DNA from: Gemmobacter aquaticus
Lineage (GTDB): Bacteria; Pseudomonadota; Alphaproteobacteria; Rhodobacterales; Rhodobacteraceae
Direction of reading: 5' to 3'
Length of the DNA: 64,000 bases
Assembly: GCF_007859075.1 (NCBI RefSeq)
Contig: NZ_VOAK01000026.1
Coordinates: 62,001-126,000 of the forward strand
The notes under the pieces were generated by a model that saw nothing but the letters and a program-made list of their open reading frames with translations, was not told the DNA's origin and did not search any database. Position numbers and translations under genes: made by a program. This document shows, piece by piece, positions 35,691 to 44,164 of the stretch. Position 1 is the first letter of the stretch. The number at the start of each line of letters is the position of its first letter.

Positions 35691-35801
35691 GGGATGCTCG
35701 ATTCCTCTCGGGGCGTCTTGAAGGCGGGATTAGACCATTCGACGGGGCAGGGCGCAAGCTGTTGAGGTCAGCCCGCGCCCAACCGCATCGTGTGGGTTGA
35801 T

Positions 35802-36431
35802 TTATGCGGGCTCTGACAGTCGCGCCGACCACATTGCCTGAAAGGCAGGGCGGGCCTGACAGCGTGAGAGCCAATCTTTCACAGCCGGATGTGTCGCCAT
35901 CAGGGGCGCGTGTCCCTGTGCGTAGCGCACACATTCGGCCACCATCAGGTCGGCCACGGTGAAGCGATCTCCCAGCCAGTCGCGCCCATGAAGATGCGCC
36001 TCAAGACGTGCCAGCGGGCGGTCAAGCTGGACGGCCGCAGCCTCGGCGGCGTCCGGGTTTGCCGCCTGCAGAATGGCAAGCGAGTGCGGCTCGATCGCGG
36101 TTGCAGCAAAAAGCGCCCAGTTCTCGAACTGCGCCTGCTCGGCGATGTCTTTCGGACCAAGCATCCCTCCGTGGGTACGGGCAAGGTGCAGGCAGATCGC
36201 AAGGCTTTCGGTCAGCACCAGATCACCATCGACCAAAGCCGGGATCTGCCCGATCGGGTTCACCGCCAGAAAGCTCGCGGTGCGGGTGTTCACCGGCGCG
36301 TCGGGGGCATCCGGATGGGGCAGACGATAGGCCTGGATCACCGGCACATGCGTAAATGGCGTGCCCGTCTCGGCCAAAAGCCAAAGCGGGCGGGACGCGC
36401 GCGAACGGTAACATCCGTAAAGGGTGATCAT
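35802..36431 (-). CDS. glutathione S-transferase family protein, 209 aa
   Basis: The start at 36431 follows AGGAGAGG. The thioredoxin-like N-domain begins MITLYGCYRSRASRPLWLLA with NPIGQIPALVDGDLVLTESLAI (residues about 58-79), the glutathione-binding loop. A helical C-domain has WLGDRFTVADLMVAE. The family conjugates glutathione to electrophiles or reduces peroxides; the substrate is unknown. It is convergent with nothing and followed by parE with a 110-bp gap. Confidence 0.9.
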   Translation of the reverse strand: MITLYGCYRSRASRPLWLLAETGTPFTHVPVIQAYRLPHPDAPDAPVNTRTASFLAVNPIGQIPALVDGDLVLTESLAICLHLARTHGGMLGPKDIAEQAQFENWALFAATAIEPHSLAILQAANPDAAEAAAVQLDRPLARLEAHLHGRDWLGDRFTVADLMVAECVRYAQGHAPLMATHPAVKDWLSRCQARPAFQAMWSARLSEPA

Positions 36432-36613
36432 GGCCTCTCCTGTCATGTGAATGGTGGTGTTTGCCCATTCATGGGGCTTTGCTGACTGGCGCGCAACTGC
36501 GCGTTGCCGATACCTCGGCGCGCCCGGATTTTCACGACTTTGTGAGATCAAGCAACGCCTCGGGCGCTTCGGCGAGTTGCACTGCGTGACCGTATTCCCG
36601 GACGGAGAGCAAG

Positions 36614-37015
36614 GTGTTCAAACGACTGTCCCTGATGGCCATGGTGCTTGCGCTTGGCCCCACACTTGTATTTGCTGGCCCGCAATATGTTGACCAGACC
36701 GGCTTTGCGGTGTCCGGCCATGACGTCGTTGCCTATTTCGATCTGCCGCAGGCCGAGGTCGGGCAAGCGCAACCCCCCGCCGTGCCGGGGCGCAGTGATA
36801 GCACCACTGAATACAATGGCGCCCGCTTTGCCTTTGCCAGCGTCGAAAACCACGACCGTTTTCTCACCGCTCCTGCCAGATATGCCCCGCAATACGACGG
36901 GCATTGCGCCTATGGGGTGTCCAAGGGCGGCAAGGTGCCGGGCAACCCGAACCTGTGGCGGGTCGTCGATGGCAGGCTCTATGTGAACAACACCAGGACT
37001 GTGGTCTGGTTCTGA
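36614..37015 (+). CDS. secreted YHS-domain protein with a premature stop, 133 aa
   Basis: A GTG start gives a signal peptide (MFKRLSLMAMVLALGPTLVF, cleavage after AG). The YHS block follows: AVSGHDVVAYFDLPQAEVGQ, YNGARFAFASVENHDRFL, and YDGHCAYGVSKGGKVPGNP. After VVWF the frame hits TGA, but the same frame continues with EEDMPGNITLAETNWAQ, the conserved tail of these proteins (usually ...IPGNI...A...NWP). So the last 20 or so residues have been lost by a nonsense change at 37013-37015. The main fold may survive. Confidence 0.85.
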   Translation: MFKRLSLMAMVLALGPTLVFAGPQYVDQTGFAVSGHDVVAYFDLPQAEVGQAQPPAVPGRSDSTTEYNGARFAFASVENHDRFLTAPARYAPQYDGHCAYGVSKGGKVPGNPNLWRVVDGRLYVNNTRTVVWF

Positions 37016-37119
37016 GAAGAGGATATGCCCGGCAACATCACCCTTGCAGAGACCAACTGGGCACAGGGGGTCGAGCCCAAACCCGCGTCTGAAAGCAGCA
37101 TCCCCGATTTCATGTCCAA

Positions 37120-37317
37120 CGCGCCGGTCGCTCCGTGCGGGCCACTGGCACACGACCGGCCATGTGCCTGTGCTCGTCGCCACGCCCGGACCCCGGCGTC
37201 ACCAATGCGGTGAAGGTCGTGGCCAATGCGTTGCAGGGTCGCGTGCCGCTGGTTTTCCTGACCGGCTGCGTCGATCCGACAGAGGCCGAGATCTATAGCC
37301 TCGATCAACAGGCCGAC
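37120..37317 (+). pseudogene. thiamine-pyrophosphate enzyme (acetolactate-synthase-like) relic
   Basis: Two frames give one contiguous match: HWHTTGHVPVLVATPGP, then after a frameshift GVTNAVKVVANALQGRVPLV and FLTGCVDPTEAEIYS. This is the GPGxTN-...-VPLVFLTG segment of the N-terminal domain of TPP-dependent acetolactate-synthase relatives. Only about 60 of some 550 residues remain. It follows the YHS gene directly. Confidence 0.7.
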
Positions 37318-37329
37318 ACAGAAGGCGCA

Positions 37330-37500
37330 TCTCGGTTCCAGCCTTCACCGTACCGCTGGCCAGTCACCTCGCCCGCCCGCACCGGCTCGGCGGGGGCATC
37401 GATGCCCAGCAGGTGGCCCGCCACGCCGCCCGGCCCCCGAAACTGGTCGGGCAGCAAGTCAAGGGCCGCGTTCAGCGCCTCCAGATCCGGCAGGGCTATC
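37330..37500 (-). pseudogene. possible D-aminopeptidase/serine-hydrolase N-terminal relic
   Basis: Directly after the L,D-transpeptidase stop, the minus strand reads LPDLEALNAALDLLPDQFRG, then PGGVAGHLLG. This resembles the N-terminus of class C beta-lactamase-fold D-aminopeptidases (ALxxxLxxxPxxFxGPGG). Similarity fades after about 35 residues. The assignment rests on a short match. Confidence 0.4.
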
Positions 37501-37504
37501 CGTC

Positions 37505-38017
37505 TTAGCCCGCCTGAAAACAGAGCCGGGTATCCGGCCCGGCTTGCGCCAGAAACTCCAGCAGGTCTGCCCGGCTGAGCGCGGCGCATCCGGCAGTCGG
37601 GCTGTAGTCGGGCCGGGCGATATGCAAAAATACCGCGCTGCCCGCGCCCGGAACCACCGGATCGTCATTATGTCCCAGCACCACAACGATGTCGTATAGC
37701 CCATCCTCGCGCCACATCTCCTCGTGGCTGGCGGGGAAGGGACACTTGACCTGGCGGTTGTATTCGGGATGGGCAGGCGCATCGCACCAGCCATCCATCG
37801 GTTCGATGGTCGCGGTGGGAAAGGGCGATACAGGCGGTCCGTTCAGTCGGTCGGGGCGATAGAGCACGCGGCGGATCGGCCAGCAGCCGATGGGGCTGAT
37901 GCCATCGCCCTCGGCCAGCTTTTCGGCGATGCCACCGCGCCCGACTGCTGCGCGCCAGGTCTGGTCACCGTAGCTGGCTTGCCAGCCTGTCCCCGCTTCC
38001 GTCACGATCAGATCCAT
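37505..38017 (-). CDS. L,D-transpeptidase (YkuD) family protein, 170 aa
   Basis: The catalytic region HIARPDYSPTAGCAALSRAD contains the nucleophile Cys in the S/T-x-G-C arrangement (TAGC), and the upstream His/Gly segment VFLHIA is present. GWCDAPAHPEYNRQV near residue 80 also matches YkuD proteins of this short type. The start at 38017 follows AAGGTGGGG. There is no clear signal peptide, which is common in this subgroup. It would cross-link or trim peptidoglycan peptides. Confidence 0.82.
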   Translation of the reverse strand: MDLIVTEAGTGWQASYGDQTWRAAVGRGGIAEKLAEGDGISPIGCWPIRRVLYRPDRLNGPPVSPFPTATIEPMDGWCDAPAHPEYNRQVKCPFPASHEEMWREDGLYDIVVVLGHNDDPVVPGAGSAVFLHIARPDYSPTAGCAALSRADLLEFLAQAGPDTRLCFQAG

Positions 38018-38220
38018 CGCCCCACCTTTGCCAGTTGTTCTCGCCGCCATATCGCACCGAATGACCGCCCTCGCCAATGGCCGGCCCACTGCACCTGCGC
38101 GCTGTTGTGTTCTTTCCGGGGCAGGCCGCAAAGAAAAGAAATCGGCCCCGAGCGTTCGGAACCGATCCCTCATGTTGCTGCCTCAGGCCGCAGACGAAAC
38201 GCCTGGGCCGATCGGAATAA

Positions 38221-40743
38221 TCAGTTCTGCGCGGCCATCGCGGCTTTCAGCCTTTCCTTGTCGGCTTCGCCAAGCTTGGGTCGATCAACCGTCAGCTTCA
38301 GGCTGTCGATCGTCCCGTTGAAGGCGAAGGGGATCTTGTACGCCTTGTCGTTGACCGGCGTGCCAGTATCCGAGCCGATGTCCATGTTTTCGTCCCAGGC
38401 CAGGATAAACGGAATGGTCTGTTCCATCTTCTGGCTCAGAACGGTGGTTCCGTTCACTTTCAGCTCTCCTGTTCCGCCCTTGCCGATGCCGCTGAAATCG
38501 TTGAAGGCCAGCGTTCCGGCGCCGATGCCGTCGTAGGTGAAGGCAAACTCAAGGCTATGCTTGCCCGCAGGCAGGACGTCGGGTGCCTCCCATGACAGTA
38601 TCTTTAACCCGAGCAGGTTCCATGTGAAGGTCGGCTTGCCCTTGTTGATGTAGAAGCCATAGCCGGTGAAGCGCCCCCCTTGGGTGATGATCATGCCATC
38701 GCCGCCGCCTTCGGGCACGGTAACTTCGGCCGTGAAGGTGTAAGAGGCATTCAGGATCGACGGCGCCACGCCGTTGGAAATGCCTGTCATGCGGCCGGGG
38801 AAGCTGAATTCCGTCCGTCCTGCGGTGGCTGACGGGCGCGGCGTCACCAGACGGCTGACCACCGAGGCGTCAAGCGGCAGCACATTGTTCCGTTCGGCCT
38901 CTTGCCACCAGATCGCCTCAAGTTCTTTCACCTTTTCAGGGTTTTCCGCTGCGACGTCGTGGTTCTGCGTCCAGTCTTTTGCCACGTGGTAAAGTTCCCA
39001 GTCGGGCTTTGATGGAGTCGGGTCCTGCGGCCCGGCCGTCACCCACGACGGGCGAGTGACCTTGTCAACCAGCATCCAGCCTTCGTGATAGATGGCGTAG
39101 TTGCCGAACATCTCGAAGTACTGCGTAAGGCGGCGCGACGGCTCGTCCGCGTTGGCCGCATCAAAGGTGTAGACAAGGCTTGTGCCGTCCATCGGGCTTT
39201 GGGCGATCCCATTCACCACGGAAGGTTCCGACACATTGGCGGCCTCCAGAATGGTCGGCACGATATCGATGACATGGGCAAACTGGTTGCGGATGCCGCC
39301 CTTGTCGGTGATTACCTTGGGCCATGCGATGGCCATGCCCTGCCGCGTGCCGCCGAAATGCGACGAGATCTGCTTCGTCCACTTGAAGGGCGTATTGAAG
39401 GCCCAGGTCCACGGAACCGCCATGTGGTTGTAGGTGTATTCCGATCCCCACAGGTCGTAGAAGTTCTTGAGCTGCGCCTCGACCGGCACTTCGACCCCGT
39501 TGAACATCGCAACCTCGTTCGGGGTCCCGACAAGCGTGCCTTCCGCCGAGGATCCGTTGTCGCCCGAAATGTAGATGATCAGGGTGTTGTCGAGCTCGCC
39601 GATGTCCTCGACGGCCTGGATCACGCGGCCGATCTCGTGGTCGGTATAGGCGAGGTAGGCCGCATAGACATTGGCCTGCCTGATGAACATTTTCTGTTCA
39701 TCGGGTGTATGCTCGTCCCAGTTCTTCAAAAGGTCGGATGGCCAAGGTGTCAGTTCGGCGTCTTGCGGGATCACGCCCAGCTTTTTCTGGTTCTCGAAGA
39801 TCGTGTCGCGCAGCTTGTTCCAGCCCTCATCAAAGAGCTTCATGTCCTCGATCTTCTTGATCCATTCCGGCGTCGGGTGGTGCGGCGCATGGGTGCCGCC
39901 GGGGGCATAATAGACCAGGAAGGGCTGTTCGGGCGCGATGGTGTCAAGCTGCACCATGTAGTCAATCGCCTCGTCCGCCATCGCGGTGATCAGGTTGAAA
40001 CCTTCCTGCGTCTCGTTCGGGTAGATCTGAGTCGTGTTGCGGAACAGGTTTCCAGGGGTCCACTGGCTGGTGTCGCCACCCATGAAGCCGTAGAAATAGT
40101 CAAAGCCCATCCCGATCGGCCATTGGTCGAAGGGCCCGGCCATGCTGGTCGTGTAGCCCGGCGTGTTGTGGTTCTTTCCAAACCACGACGTGCTGTAGCC
40201 GTTCTGCTGCAGGATCGTGCCGATGGTTGCCTTGTCTTTGGTGATCACGCTGTCATAGCCCGGAAAGCCGGTTGCCTGTTCCGAGATCACGCCGAAGCCG
40301 GCCGAATGATGGTTGCGCCCCGTGATCAGCGCCGCCCGCGTCGGAGAGCAGAGCGCCGTCGAATGCATGTTGGTGTAGCTGAGGCCCATTTCCGCCACGC
40401 GGTCCAGCGCTGGCGTGGGGATGACCCCGCCAAAGGTTGAAGGCGCGCCGAAACCAACGTCATCGGTGATGATCAGAAGCACATTCGGGGCGCCCTCGGG
40501 CGGGGTGATGCGAGGCTGCCAGAAGGCAGTCGATTCAAGTGCGTCGCGCGCAATGGTCCCACCGAAGGGCAGATCGGGGGCGGGCAATTGCAGCCCCTCG
40601 ATCGACCGTGTCGCACTGGGTGATCCGAGTGGTGGTTGGGCCTGCTGGGCCACGGCTGGCGCGGAAAGCGTGACCAGAAGGGCTGTGGCCGCAACCGAAG
40701 CGCTGATCGCGCTTGGGCAGGAGCGCCCGTTTGTACCTGTCAT
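38221..40743 (-). CDS. secreted arylsulfatase, Cys-type, 840 aa
   Basis: The sulfatase signature CSPTRAALITGR (Cys132) is the site converted to formylglycine. DD at 94-95 is the metal-binding start, and SDNGxS corresponds to ISGDNGSSAEGTL (about 380). A signal peptide ends APAVAQ. The C-terminal 250 residues form an extra beta-rich domain seen in the roughly 780-aa AtsA class. The start at 40743 is chosen for the signal peptide; the ribosome-binding site is poor. It is the third gene of an operon with a DUF2092 protein and a 68-aa protein. A formylglycine-generating or anSME enzyme would have to be encoded elsewhere. Confidence 0.92.
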   Translation of the reverse strand: MTGTNGRSCPSAISASVAATALLVTLSAPAVAQQAQPPLGSPSATRSIEGLQLPAPDLPFGGTIARDALESTAFWQPRITPPEGAPNVLLIITDDVGFGAPSTFGGVIPTPALDRVAEMGLSYTNMHSTALCSPTRAALITGRNHHSAGFGVISEQATGFPGYDSVITKDKATIGTILQQNGYSTSWFGKNHNTPGYTTSMAGPFDQWPIGMGFDYFYGFMGGDTSQWTPGNLFRNTTQIYPNETQEGFNLITAMADEAIDYMVQLDTIAPEQPFLVYYAPGGTHAPHHPTPEWIKKIEDMKLFDEGWNKLRDTIFENQKKLGVIPQDAELTPWPSDLLKNWDEHTPDEQKMFIRQANVYAAYLAYTDHEIGRVIQAVEDIGELDNTLIIYISGDNGSSAEGTLVGTPNEVAMFNGVEVPVEAQLKNFYDLWGSEYTYNHMAVPWTWAFNTPFKWTKQISSHFGGTRQGMAIAWPKVITDKGGIRNQFAHVIDIVPTILEAANVSEPSVVNGIAQSPMDGTSLVYTFDAANADEPSRRLTQYFEMFGNYAIYHEGWMLVDKVTRPSWVTAGPQDPTPSKPDWELYHVAKDWTQNHDVAAENPEKVKELEAIWWQEAERNNVLPLDASVVSRLVTPRPSATAGRTEFSFPGRMTGISNGVAPSILNASYTFTAEVTVPEGGGDGMIITQGGRFTGYGFYINKGKPTFTWNLLGLKILSWEAPDVLPAGKHSLEFAFTYDGIGAGTLAFNDFSGIGKGGTGELKVNGTTVLSQKMEQTIPFILAWDENMDIGSDTGTPVNDKAYKIPFAFNGTIDSLKLTVDRPKLGEADKERLKAAMAAQN

Positions 40744-40858
40744 GGTAAACCCGTTTCTGAAGGGGATGACGTTCAGTCTTGACGGCATGGCAAACAGCAG
40801 AGCGATTTGCAGCTTGGCATCAGCCGCCAAGCAAGAGAGTCAGTTCTGGCAACCGAAA

Positions 40859-41065
40859 TCAGCACACGACAACGGTCGCCACGCAGCGCCGTACCGTCCT
40901 GCGGGTGACCCCGGCAACGCTGACCGGTGACAGCGGGCGCCCAACAACTGCATGGGCTGGCGACCCAAAGCCGAGGCGCTGCGTGTCGACCAGGCTGGCA
41001 CCGGTTTCGATAACCCCGGTAGCAGCCATCACGGCAACCAGCATCAAGCAGATCCGTTTACGCAT
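40859..41065 (-). CDS. small secreted protein of the sulfatase operon, 68 aa
   Basis: The ATG at 41065 follows GGGAGGGAACTGAG, which overlaps the DUF2092 stop. The product MRKRICLMLVAVMAATGVIE has an N-terminal hydrophobic signal segment and a short basic tail ending TRRTVRRCVATVVVC. Placement between a DUF2092 gene and an arylsulfatase gene suggests a dedicated accessory role. No function can be assigned. Confidence 0.7.
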   Translation of the reverse strand: MRKRICLMLVAVMAATGVIETGASLVDTQRLGFGSPAHAVVGRPLSPVSVAGVTRRTVRRCVATVVVC

Positions 41066-41066
41066 C

Positions 41067-41864
41067 TCAGTTCCCTCCCGGTGCAGCATAAATGCCCGCC
41101 AAGTCATCCAGACCGGGCACGGCGGCAAGATCGGCCTTCGTTGCGCCCTGCGGCGCCACGAAGGTGAAGTCTGCCTCCGCCCCTCCGGATCCCCACGCGC
41201 TGAAATCGAGTGTGTATTGTGGCCAGCCGGTCACTTTGTGGCTGGTGATGACAAACCGGCAGGGGTGCGGCACGTCCCCTTGCGCGATCCAGATCTGCCA
41301 GTCCACCTCGGGCGTGCGGAACGCCAGATGGTCGCATTCCTGCCCCCGGATCACACCGCTGCCCAGATCACGCATCTCGGTCACGTCTTCCAGCAGGACT
41401 GCGCCTGCATCCGACCCAAGCAGATCGGCTGCTGGCAGCGGGCGACCGTAGGTCTCGCGCAGCGTTTCGATCAACTGGTCAACACTGCCCGGAATCTCAC
41501 CTTGACCATATACACTTTTCTCTTCGCTGAGGACCGAGAAGGTCGTGCCATCAAAGACAAGATGCACAGTGTCAAAGCCGCCATGCCGAACCACCCGCAG
41601 CTTGTCCGGGCGTTGAAGCGCGACGCTGGCCGAACTTGTGATTGCAAGTTTCTGGTCATCCGTGGTCACGATCTCGAAACTGGTGTCCACGTCGAATGAC
41701 AAGGACGGCGATGCAGCCAGATAGGCTGTCATCGCGGTCAGGATTGCTTTGGCCTGGCCTTCATCGCTTTGCGCTTCTGCCATCCCAAGGGGTAGCAGGC
41801 AGGTCACTGACAGAAGTCCGGCCGCGAGTCTCGGCATGAAAGGACTGATACCGGCTGACAACAT
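41067..41864 (-). CDS. DUF2092 periplasmic protein, 265 aa
   Basis: The start at 41864 follows CGGAGAGCG and gives a signal peptide ending GMAEA. The body contains YLAASPSLSFDVDTSFEIVT, then RPDKLRVVRHGGFDTVHLVF and QECDHLAFRTPEVDWQIWIA. This is the DUF2092 pattern, a LolA/LolB-like half-barrel fold. It is the first gene of the sulfatase operon and is divergent from an AraC regulator 262 bp away. A carrier role for a hydrophobic compound or lipoprotein is possible but not shown. Confidence 0.85.
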   Translation of the reverse strand: MLSAGISPFMPRLAAGLLSVTCLLPLGMAEAQSDEGQAKAILTAMTAYLAASPSLSFDVDTSFEIVTTDDQKLAITSSASVALQRPDKLRVVRHGGFDTVHLVFDGTTFSVLSEEKSVYGQGEIPGSVDQLIETLRETYGRPLPAADLLGSDAGAVLLEDVTEMRDLGSGVIRGQECDHLAFRTPEVDWQIWIAQGDVPHPCRFVITSHKVTGWPQYTLDFSAWGSGGAEADFTFVAPQGATKADLAAVPGLDDLAGIYAAPGGN

Positions 41865-42126
41865 CGCGCTCTCCGTGTTTTGGGAAATTCTGTTATAAAT
41901 CATGTGTCTTGCGGGGGGTGCTGGGCGGGGCTGCCAGAACCGGTGCAGGGGCAATCAAGGTCCGATGGCTTATGTTGGCCTCCACTCACGCGCAAATGGG
42001 GCGGTGATGCCCGTTTGTCACAGTTCGGTGCTTCAACGTGTTCGTCTTTTCCTTAATGCAGGTATCTCACATGGATTTGGGCGCAACTTGACCTGACACG
42101 ACAGGCAGTCAGAATTTGGTGCGACG
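41865..42126. promoter_or_regulatory. divergent promoter region, DUF2092-sulfatase operon and AraC gene
   Basis: The 262-bp spacer between the two divergent starts contains AT-rich stretches at about 41880-41900 and 42040-42075. No confident operator repeat was identified. The AraC protein is the natural candidate to act here. Confidence 0.45.
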
Positions 42127-43152
42127 ATGAATACGACGATCCCGCTGATCCGGGCAGGTTCTCTGGCGCCACTCGTCAAATGGCTGGAACGGCGTGGGCG
42201 ACCAGTCGATCGGATGTTGTCCACGGTTGGCATAAGCGGCGACCCGGTGTCAGACCCCGACCGGCTGATCCCGATGCGTGCTGTAGGAACACTGTTCAGG
42301 GATGTCGCCGCCCGCGAAAACTGCCCTGACCTGTGCTGGCGCATCATCCGGGAGATGAGTGTCGCCGATCTTGGGCGATACGGGCTTCTGATCCTGTCGG
42401 AGCGCACGACGGAAGAAGCCTTGCGCCAAGCATCGATTGTGATGCCCCATTTCTGCAGCCATGAGCGGCTCGATTTTGTCGAGGGGCCCGAATTCGGCGT
42501 CGTAAGTTCACACTTCCTGATCCCGCTCGATCCTGAAACGCTGCATCAAGCGCAGATCCACACACTTGCCCTGATCCGGTCGCTCTTGACCGCGACTGGC
42601 CGGACCGAACGCCTTTTTTCGGCCATCAGCCTTCCCCCACATCCTCTGCACGGGTTGTCGCATCTTCCGCCTGACATCACGCGCGTTGCCACGATTGCCT
42701 CCGACGGTGCGCTGACCATGACTGTCGAGCGGAGCCTGCTTCAGCGCCCCCTCAACGCCCGCCTGATGCAATCCGGGTTGCAAGATCCGTCCGAGGCCTG
42801 GGAAAGGCTTCCGGGTGCCGACGTTGGATTTGTCGAGGTGATCAGGAATCTCGTCGCGGATGCGCTGGTCGATGGCGCGCCATCCGCTGAACGCATGGCG
42901 ATCAATGCGGGCGTAACGCTTCGAACACTTCAGCGCCGGCTTTCGGCGCAGGGCATATCCTTCCGTGGGCTTGTTGAAGAAACGCGCAGGTCCATAGCTC
43001 TCAAGCACATTCATCAAGGCACTGAGGCGTTGAGTGATATCTCTGTTCGGCTTGGCTACTCCAGTCCGGCCTCGCTGAGCAGGGCAGTCCGCAAATGGAC
43101 TGAGAATTCGCCGCGGGCGCTTCGCAAAGGCGATCGAGACGTCGAACACTGA
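42127..43152 (+). CDS. AraC-family transcriptional regulator (OruR/ArgR-like), 341 aa
   Basis: An N-terminal arabinose-binding-like domain (DUF4156/Arabinose_bd type, about residues 20-200) precedes a C-terminal double helix-turn-helix. The second part contains MAINAGVTLRTLQRRLSAQG, then TEALSDISVRLGYSSPASLSRA, the standard AraC signature. It is divergent from the DUF2092-arylsulfatase operon and most likely controls it. The effector is unknown. Confidence 0.9.
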   Translation: MNTTIPLIRAGSLAPLVKWLERRGRPVDRMLSTVGISGDPVSDPDRLIPMRAVGTLFRDVAARENCPDLCWRIIREMSVADLGRYGLLILSERTTEEALRQASIVMPHFCSHERLDFVEGPEFGVVSSHFLIPLDPETLHQAQIHTLALIRSLLTATGRTERLFSAISLPPHPLHGLSHLPPDITRVATIASDGALTMTVERSLLQRPLNARLMQSGLQDPSEAWERLPGADVGFVEVIRNLVADALVDGAPSAERMAINAGVTLRTLQRRLSAQGISFRGLVEETRRSIALKHIHQGTEALSDISVRLGYSSPASLSRAVRKWTENSPRALRKGDRDVEH

Positions 43153-43188
43153 CATTCAGCGCATGATCCTGTGCGGTTGATCCCCGAC

Positions 43189-44052
43189 TCAGGCGAACCT
43201 CTTGGCGCCCGCGACACAGAGAACGACAAATCCTGTCACGACGATCATCGCCCAGGCCACGGGCTCGCCAAGTAGGATACCCGCAAGTGCCAATCCGAAG
43301 AAGGGTTGCAAAAGCTGCAACTGGCCCACGCCCGCGATCCCGCCAAGCGCAAGACCCCGATACCAGAATATGAACCCGACCAGCATGCTGAACACCGACA
43401 CATAGCCAAGGCCAAGCCATTCCGGCAGCGTGACCGTTCCGAACCCCCCAGGCCAGGTCGCCAACATCACGACGCCCATCACTGGCAGGGAAAGCACCAG
43501 CGACCAGGAGATCACCTGCCAGCCACCAAGGTGACGGGAGAGCGTGGCGCCTTCGGCGTAGCCCAGACCGCAGACCCCGATAGCGGCGAGCATCAGCAGA
43601 TCACCGGCAAGCGTGCCACCGGTTCCCTGAACCAAGGCAAAGGACGCAACCGCCAGCGCACCCGCACCGGAAAACAGCCAGAAGGCAGGCCGGGGGCGTT
43701 CTCCGCCGCGCAGGACGCCAAAGATCGCGGTGGAAAGCGGCAGCAACCCGATGAAAACGATCGAATGGGCTGAGGTGATATGGAGCAGTGCCAGGGCCGT
43801 CAGAAGCGGAAATCCGACCACGACCCCGGCGGCGGTTATGCCAAGCGAGGGGAGATCGCGACGATCCGGCCACGCCTGACGCAGCAGTAGCAGCAGGCCC
43901 GCCCCGAGAAGGGCCGCGATCACTGCCCGGGCCGAGGTCAGAAACAGCGGCGTGAACCCTCCGACCGCAACTCTGGTCGCCGGAAGTGATCCGCTGAATA
44001 TAATGACGCCCAGAAGCCCGCTGCTCCAACCTGTGCCAAATCGTTTCATCAT
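43189..44052 (-). CDS. EamA/DMT-family permease, 287 aa
   Basis: Ten hydrophobic segments form two EamA repeats, starting SGLLGVIIFSGSLPATRVAV and including ALLHITSAHSIVFIGLLPLS. The protein is divergent from a MocR-type regulator 112 bp away, a pairing often seen for amino-acid or amine exporters. GAGGCAG precedes two adjacent ATG codons. The substrate is not determined; a PLP-binding regulator suggests an amino compound or vitamin-B6-related signal. Confidence 0.9.
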   Translation of the reverse strand: MMKRFGTGWSSGLLGVIIFSGSLPATRVAVGGFTPLFLTSARAVIAALLGAGLLLLLRQAWPDRRDLPSLGITAAGVVVGFPLLTALALLHITSAHSIVFIGLLPLSTAIFGVLRGGERPRPAFWLFSGAGALAVASFALVQGTGGTLAGDLLMLAAIGVCGLGYAEGATLSRHLGGWQVISWSLVLSLPVMGVVMLATWPGGFGTVTLPEWLGLGYVSVFSMLVGFIFWYRGLALGGIAGVGQLQLLQPFFGLALAGILLGEPVAWAMIVVTGFVVLCVAGAKRFA

Positions 44053-44112
44053 CTGCCTCGCCAGTTTTTTCTCGGGATAAAGGCTTGGCTATGGCCTGGA
44101 CAGAGACGGGAC

Positions 44113-44156
44113 GATACAATCCCTCCAAACTGTATGGCTATCTCTGGGGATACAAT
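44113..44156. promoter_or_regulatory. putative MocR operator with direct and inverted repeats
   Basis: GATACAAT occurs at 44113-44120 and again at 44149-44156, and an inverted related copy ACTGTATGG lies between (44129-44137). The set is just upstream of the MocR-type ATG and inside the divergent promoter region. MocR proteins typically bind such a trio of repeats. Confidence 0.6.
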
Positions 44157-44164
44157 TTGCGTCC

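Noticed and set aside
39085-40440. 451-aa open frame antisense to the arylsulfatase gene
   Set aside because: Composition (Arg, His and Val rich) is that of a reverse-strand shadow, and no start signal is present.
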